From CAZCEC01 sp964497615 (GTDB lineage Bacteria > Chloroflexota > Anaerolineae > Anaerolineales > UBA6663), in assembly GCA_964497615.1 (NCBI GenBank), contig CAZCEC010000042.1:1-54099 (forward strand): a stretch of DNA of 54,099 nucleotides, written 5' to 3'. Under the pieces are notes generated by a model that saw nothing but the letters and a program-made list of their open reading frames with translations, did not search any database and was not told the origin of the DNA. Below are positions 51,901 through 54,099 of the stretch, piece after piece. Made by a program: the position numbers and the translations under genes. Numbering within the stretch: position 1 is the first letter of the stretch; each line of letters opens with the position of its first letter.

Positions 51901-53343
51901 GTCCAGGCTGCCGGTATAGTTCGTGCCATCCACGGTCACGGTTGCGCCGGTGAGGGTGAGGGTGTAGCTGCCGGCCGAGTCCAGGGTGAAGGCGTAGGAG
52001 GCCCACTGGCTGCCCGCACCCAGATCATCCAAGGCGGGCGCGTGGAGAGCCAGGTTTCCCGAGCCAGAGCCGTCCACTGTCACGCCAGCGCCAGCGAGCG
52101 CTACGGCGGCACCGGCACTGGGCGTGGCCGTGACCGGGCCGCTGGCTAGCAGCACGCCGCCGCTGTAGACCTGGGCGGCGCTGAGGGTCAACTGCTCAAA
52201 GGCAAAGGAGGAAGCGGCGCCGGTCGTCCAGGCGAAATCGGCCGTGCCATGCACGCCCACCAGGGCGGTGCTGAGGTTGGCGCTGATAGTGTTGCCGCTC
52301 AGTGACGCGGTCTCGGCCACGAGGGCGCTGGCCTGGGCATTGCCGAGGGGCGCGTCCACGGGCAGGCTGAACAGGGCGTCCTGCAAAGGCGGGTCGTCGC
52401 CGATGATGGCCGCGCCGAGGGCGTTGCCCGCGCCGACACCGGCCTTGCACCATTTCTTGTCCGACTTCTTGTTGCAGGCCTTTTTGGCCTTGTTGCCCCA
52501 GGCTTCGGCGCTGGCCTTGGAGGCCGCGATGACGTCCTGGATGTCCTGGCTGCCAAGCGGCATCGCGGCGAAGAAGCCGATCCAGAACCCCATCACATAG
52601 CTGAAGAAGCCGGCCGCGAAGCCGCCCAGGAAGCTGGCAATCTTCTGGGAGAACAGCCCCAAGGGGGCATACTCCAGGGCGGCCAGGTGCTGGCCGTTCT
52701 CCATCACGTCCACGACTTCCAGGGTGATCTGATCCACCTGAATCCAGCCAATGGTGGGCTCGGATGCGCCGGGCAGGGTGACCATTTCCGCCGGGACGAG
52801 GACATACAGGTCGGGGTTTTCGACCAGCGCGGTGCTGATGCGGGCCTTGGCCTGGGCAGACAGGGGCAGGGCGTCGAGGTCATCCAGGGTGCCGAGGGTG
52901 ACGCGCTCGAACTCCAGATCGGCGGCGATGGCCTGGTTGAAGACGGCGGCCACGCTGACCACCGGCTCGGGCGCGATGGCGGCCAGCAGTTCGTGCTCCA
53001 GGCTCATATCCAGCAGGCCGCGCCAGAACGCAAAACCCTGCCGCCCCACATCGGTCTGGCCGGGATGGGCGAGCACGCGCAGGGGGTTGCGGCCCAGGTC
53101 GAAGGAGATGGTCTCGGTCTGGGTGGTGTCGTCGCGCTCCCAGCCGACGGTAAAGATGCGGGGCGAATCGGGATAGGCCCGTACCAGCAGGTTTTCGGCC
53201 AGGGTAGCATGGGCCTGGTCGGCGGCGGCGGCGTATTGGAGCAAGTGCTGGCGCTGCGCCAGCCGGGCCAGCAGGCCATACGTCGTGGCGGTGGCTGTGC
53301 CCAGCGCCACTTCCTCGGGGGTGGGGTTCTCGGTGTCGGCCAC
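42952..53343 (-). CDS. Giant secreted multidomain beta-rich protein, 5'-truncated
   Basis: A 3,463-codon open frame. Residues 1-230 resemble the segment that follows transglutaminase-like domains in large Chloroflexota proteins. A hydrophobic stretch follows (about 230-270), then CARDB/NEW3-like Ig-type domains (about 270-1300). Four tandem modules of about 260 residues lie at about 1317-2368, each opening with a form of FTRYEEDDPALLYNG and closing near a VDAFxxPG segment. Eight FG-GAP/VCBS-like repeats with ADLDGDGEVEI-type calcium loops lie at about 2370-2770. More NEW3-like domains follow (about 2820-3430). The end carries VYLPYV and terminal IFLPLVSK motifs. No signal peptide is at the GTG start; the frame is open up to the gatC stop, so the true N-terminus is missing through the contig join. 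Confidence 0.8.
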   Translation of the reverse strand: MADTENPTPEEVALGTATATTYGLLARLAQRQHLLQYAAAADQAHATLAENLLVRAYPDSPRIFTVGWERDDTTQTETISFDLGRNPLRVLAHPGQTDVGRQGFAFWRGLLDMSLEHELLAAIAPEPVVSVAAVFNQAIAADLEFERVTLGTLDDLDALPLSAQAKARISTALVENPDLYVLVPAEMVTLPGASEPTIGWIQVDQITLEVVDVMENGQHLAALEYAPLGLFSQKIASFLGGFAAGFFSYVMGFWIGFFAAMPLGSQDIQDVIAASKASAEAWGNKAKKACNKKSDKKWCKAGVGAGNALGAAIIGDDPPLQDALFSLPVDAPLGNAQASALVAETASLSGNTISANLSTALVGVHGTADFAWTTGAASSFAFEQLTLSAAQVYSGGVLLASGPVTATPSAGAAVALAGAGVTVDGSGSGNLALHAPALDDLGAGSQWASYAFTLDSAGSYTLTLTGATVTVDGTNYTGSLDLVTSSPALLQGNGAAAVPDFAASVDIDSAGAGFTVADASGTLTVGGSPAPAANGFVLGNASGTAGVDPAGASTDAFTFSGTGDFFAVTLDSASSSIPANGTASFDADVAANFAGTYTMTVFAPDGWDVSVDAAGEVTAAPPLGAAPDDYLLIVTAQSAAYPALLASAEHTVTVTGVDGVQVSVALDPLITVPWGPAHDVINFDPLEGRVQLAGAAFAATITNTSSSARTFDVDVSGLPSGWVILGGIPGSEHLEIELAAGEVVRLGLYISPTVSSLPAPGTNYPFDVTATAQDNGGVTETDDGLFTMPAVAYPALTVDPAELFTASNSDAAFTLTVSNIGNVAGDFPLEGTVPVSGWQLSTLQSPVSLSPGASASQAVTVSVTVGDAAADHPVAIGAGAPGLPYTPTTAVDVYVVGPLSSPVFEAAQRIAAECPLNFDNLSGALETLAFAMSSLEGSCADGDCILFYRDEVVSALEGAAYYAGAASPLVTTAAPLSALAAAMAGHTSDVDLEQDLADISAAVDDLSAEVCELCQHQPALRWSPAYDAGLPGMTVTYTLEIENQGTVTTTYFITLTLPSGNDSFTTTVAPGATDLVTVPTSALALGLHDLMAEATAAGPDVTLPDLTTSALGRLNVVDRFVQVTAVTADPAFVETGVSSTTLSVDVTNVANVARTALARTSILEPGGGITNTNDITLTVLVGAPRTYALGTVDTSGWAEGVYTVTVDLLDADADLIPDGSGYGYFAVGQALVASQAVSPTLVAPGTATVTTVITTEIQADLPFAPDAPPNGGAVPAPVLGSTSGPVVFGGDPAWGGRPRYAPVAAPVAQPLFAVAGLTRTEQNSTTITYSGAWSGFNSTLASGGSYTRSAVLSATAEFAFDGAWINLGFLGGPASGKAEVYLDGASQGTIDLYRREDTALSFVYDAFAAGPHTLTVTVLATRHVNSTANNVQFDYVDVWDGTALPDGTFEQDDERVYLSTGWGNVNDADASGGSLVDSSAATAWFIFIGDSVTYQALARSNGGRVRVYLDGQYQTTQDLYAAADITRTLSFTGLVSGPHILQVSTYWSEGNVDAFLTPGVAPFFTPTVPAGFTRYEDDDPALLYNGLPFTQTAQTWSRSNPNLLISGWTSAGQFTASGTPSDTVSLTFDGVWVSVGFSGEEDSGRAEIYIDGLSQGIVDLYRNESDSISFTYDGLLTGTHTLSITVLGTQNPLANGDAVSVDYIDVWDGAALASGSVEQDDARVYRSSGWGQSSHANASGGTYLSAGLNATAWFAFTDDSVTFQAFDTSGGDQMVLRLDGQFADYADIHVTTNQTHTYSFDGLSAGVHVLQVRQYRNTASMDAFHAPAITPAAPPLTPTVFTRYEEDDPAILYNGLPYTITARSWDRFDNVTYASDGQHFGADVDADTVSFDFSGTWVRAGFITGASGGQVEVFIDGTSQGTVELYTRDAGTLAETYSGLADTSHTISVTLLSTQHPNASNNWLYVDYFDTWDGTSLPSGTYEEDAAEVWRGSTHEDWTSTANGGASGGSYLTRNSLQPDSRLWFAFTGDSIAYQGMANTGGGRVTLVLDDVSQGTFNLYNASTVTRTFAFEGLGAGPHMLEVRYYRGAPTLDALIVPGAAPFFTTPVYTGVVRYEEDHPALVYGSAYDWARRPQAWSLGTNASQVSGARYVAASTVSQTVSLTFSGRWVSAGFRAVNGTSQARVFIDGVDQGLVDMDVDAEDVISFAYGDLITGTHTISVAVAAGTVNFDYFDVWDGQAMSDDFQNARLAEDSGRLHYGTGLADDTNPAAAEGDLVRSGLLNSNATLWYTFVGDSFTLLAVSRTGGGTVNVQIDGVLTDTVDLEYPFSETPFAVHYGGLEYGPHTVAVRNGLNLRVDGFSSNPASLFAYEPRAEWWDNSLGVAGVWGGIISPIAVGDLDEDGLVELVASSAAPPPYNGTVAVYRGDGQDTGDGDPILWSVSYPALVGFAAFESMPSVAIGDLDGETGAEVVVPNPHGLYVYHADGSSYWFTDTIQTFRFFGSPAIGNLDLEPLPEIVANGDDRLSVYEHDGALAWSVANIDGYHHPVLADLTGDGLLDILAVGGDDTLTLWDYNFGTPQLEWTVAFTEEIAVYGGPAVADIDGQQGGDLGPEIAVAISGTLHILDADGTPVWTVPLDPGRPGGVSIADLDGDGEVEILASTQYDGGRLVAYNADGTVLWNIEAVDNSPANASLMDLDGDGDYEVAWIGPDGLFLFDGVDGSLLFDEPAVTSLTGLDFPVFADVDLDGYGELVVPGHSGPRIFGWDGVWGEARPLWNQHSYHITNINDDLSVPVSELNSWEAHNTFRTQFPASVVLPVYDVSLAYTEGLSSTQVLTDTFNVTPTLSADPLFTWDYTQTWADTAITRTFNSTLTDLRPGEARRVSEGTEVTYTLPSGTNHLTLPPLYVSVPHIIALSPETRTVGAGGVVTYAVELSNPAVAADTYTLTVSGVPGGWAALPASVPVSGQSAVTVTLTITVPADTAPASLLVIVTAENEVGGSDQAQAALDVIELLEVDLSPAAQTAETGAVAAYTLTVTNHEAQVRTYDLYALGLADVTLPPTMTVPAGDSASVLVLASANTEGPHPFTVMASSSLASGSDSATLETSGQRVVGLDLAPPANAAGPGSTAIYTLTVTNLGTVTDTYDLSTDLPSGWTAQMDTNGTPVSAISLPPDLFNSAQVRLAVSPDAAAAPGLYVIEVMAQSQALPGVTATVTATLEVLNHGVQVALSPAHQTLNPVTGGQWQVTITNTGSVADVFDLTPVGIVALTGQFTANPVALNPGQSTVVDLNAGGFGFALPATYPIGVAAVSQGDDRAQDEATASLTFDSFEAVQVSWNPISQTVSGSTAGLVLVLTNTANVSTIYALTLDAPGLSGGLAQVEIDLPAHATALLPLFVEAAAPGTYSIEAQADSTTSPASGSATASITFNFEAPPPQMRVYLPYVSTQEDDTPLLFERIFLPLVSK
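46240..49394 (-). repeat. Four tandem coding repeats of about 760-810 bp in the giant gene
   Basis: Units start near 49394, 48631, 47823 and 47012. Each encodes two beta-sandwich halves. The first carries WVxxGF, a GxAExxIDGxSQGxVDLY string and VDYxDVWDG; the second carries DDxRVY, ASGGxY, AWFxFxGDSxxYQA and GPHxLQV. The units are diverged, not recent copies. Confidence 0.8.
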
Positions 53344-53349
53344 GCCCTA
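53344..53349. other. Probable chimeric assembly junction
   Basis: The alphaproteobacterial-type gatC stop codon (53347-53349) is followed after 3 bp by the start of a truncated Chloroflexota-type giant gene in the same frame. In alphaproteobacteria gatC is followed by gatA, which is absent. The giant protein lacks an export signal. Confidence 0.65.
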
Positions 53350-53634
53350 CTCCACCACCTTCGGGACGACGAAGAAGCCGTCCTCGGTCATCGGCGCGTT
53401 GGCGAGGACGTCCTCCGCGCGGTAGCCCTCGGTGACCTCGTCGCGGCGTTTCTTCATCGCCATCGGCTGGACCGAGGTCATCGGCTCGACGCCCTCGACA
53501 TCGACCTCGTTCAGCTGCTCGACGAAGCCCAGGATATCGTTCAGCGAACCGCGCAACGCCTCGGCCTCGGCGTCGGTGACGGCGATGCGTGCGAGATGGG
53601 CGACGCGCTTGACGGTGGCGGTGTCGACGGACAT
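53347..53634 (-). CDS. gatC: Asp-tRNA(Asn)/Glu-tRNA(Gln) amidotransferase subunit C
   Basis: A complete 95-residue GatC, the small subunit that holds GatA and GatB together in the amidotransferase that makes Gln-tRNA or Asn-tRNA. Diagnostic stretches are VAHLARIAV, ILGFVEQLNEVDVEGVEPMTSV and the C-terminal FFVVPKVVE, the form seen in Rhizobiales-like alphaproteobacteria. It differs in origin from the rest of the window. gatA is not downstream, in line with a false join. Confidence 0.93.
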   Translation of the reverse strand: MSVDTATVKRVAHLARIAVTDAEAEALRGSLNDILGFVEQLNEVDVEGVEPMTSVQPMAMKKRRDEVTEGYRAEDVLANAPMTEDGFFVVPKVVE

Positions 53635-53924
53635 CGGCGGACCTTCGAGAAAACCTTGCGGGAGGCCGCCTATAGCACCGGGTCGAAGCGCGCGGCAACC
53701 GAGCCAATTGGCGCGCCGCGGCTCCTCGGCAGCAGATCGATCTTGGCCCAATCGCCCCTCGGCTCGCGCATCACGCCGCTGACCAGAACCTCACGTCACC
53801 AACGGGCTCGACCCGGTGGCCCATGATGCCGGGCCGCTGGGATCGTCCCCGTTGCTCGGCGGAGGGCGGCACCGCCCGCTTCTGGTCAGCCGCGCTGCTT
53901 TCGACCGTGGAACGACGGCATGAG

Positions 53925-53945
53925 TTGCCGGGTCGAGCCCGGCAA
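53925..53945. repeat. REP-like palindrome 1
   Basis: TTGCCGGG (53925-53932) and CCCGGCAA (53938-53945) form an 8-bp stem with loop TCGAG, the form of common alphaproteobacterial intergenic palindromes. Confidence 0.6.
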
Positions 53946-53987
53946 TGAGGGGGAAGGGACAGGGCGAGAGCACGCCAAGATGCCCCT

Positions 53988-54005
53988 CCCCGGCTTGACC
54001 CGGGG
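53988..54005. repeat. REP-like palindrome 2
   Basis: CCCCGG (53988-53993) and CCGGGG (54000-54005) around CTTGAC. It has the same CCGG-core, TTGA/TCGA-loop style as the palindrome at 53925. Confidence 0.55.
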
Positions 54006-54099
54006 TCCAATGGCGGTTCCGCATGGCTTGGTCAGGCCAATAGGTCCCGGATCAAGTCCGCGACGGTATGGGTTTCCGGGGCTAACGAAAGAGGCAGCG

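Larger units (their letters stand above)
53635..54099. other. Gene-free tail of alphaproteobacterial type
   Basis: No convincing gene in 465 bp. It holds palindromic GC-rich repeats (listed separately) typical of alphaproteobacterial intergenic DNA and no nonamer arrays of the kind found in the rest of the window. Confidence 0.6.

Noticed and set aside
53635..54099. Plus- and minus-strand open frames of 75-275 codons in the tail
   Set aside because: They share no family features and run through palindromic repeats or antisense to gatC.

Overview
The window is a GC-rich (about two thirds G+C by eye) metagenome-type contig, most likely from a member of the Chloroflexota (Anaerolineae/Caldilineae-like). 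The grounds are the giant secreted beta-rich protein ending in LPLV-type C-terminal motifs, the dense mix of C1, sugar and Mo-enzyme genes, nonamer tandem arrays between genes, and many starts lying directly behind a -10 box. It carries three assembly scars that a reader must know about: a poly-G stretch inside a sugar kinase gene (12355-12416), a 10-N scaffold gap inside a molybdoenzyme gene (39593-39602), and a probable chimeric join at about 53344-53349, where sequence of alphaproteobacterial type (gatC plus GC-rich palindromes) abuts the truncated 5' end of the giant gene.

Region 1 (1-10.7 kb) is a methyl-group/amine module. A four-gene minus operon (IclR regulator, ornithine cyclodeaminase-like protein, AlkX/YcaQ-type DNA glycosylase, MttB-family methyltransferase) faces a FAD-dependent amine oxidase-like gene. 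Then come a solute-binding-like protein, a DeoR regulator, a B12-binding corrinoid protein and a UroD-family protein. MttB, corrinoid protein and UroD-family partner are the three parts of a corrinoid-dependent demethylation system.

Region 2 (10.7-26.1 kb) is catabolic. It holds a cytochrome P450, an FGGY kinase with a polyol-phosphate dehydrogenase, a PhyH dioxygenase, an M24 peptidase, an amidohydrolase with a Rieske protein, and a lactonase/aldo-keto reductase/GHMP-kinase set next to proA-proB. A FucU/RbsD mutarotase and a DhnA-type aldolase follow.

Region 3 (26.2-42.7 kb) is one large molybdenum-enzyme locus on the minus strand. In transcription order it has a NarX/NarL-like two-component system, a short leader ORF, dmsA-dmsB-dmsC-like genes, a WD40-triheme cytochrome fusion, a TorD chaperone, a polyferredoxin, a radical SAM protein, tatA-tatC-tatA/B, and finally a Moco-type riboswitch with a terminator in front of fmdE-moaA. 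The locus thus encodes an exported Mo oxidoreductase with its electron-transfer partners, chaperone, export machinery and part of its cofactor synthesis.

Region 4 (42.9-53.3 kb) is a single 3,463-codon gene for a secreted multidomain protein, cut off at its N-terminus by the contig join. Across the window, intergenic elements recur: two inverted-repeat elements with 9-bp arrays placed exactly at stop codons, GGGAAATNN nonamer arrays, terminators with a shared loop, and about seven promoters whose -10 box lies only 5-8 nt before the start codon.
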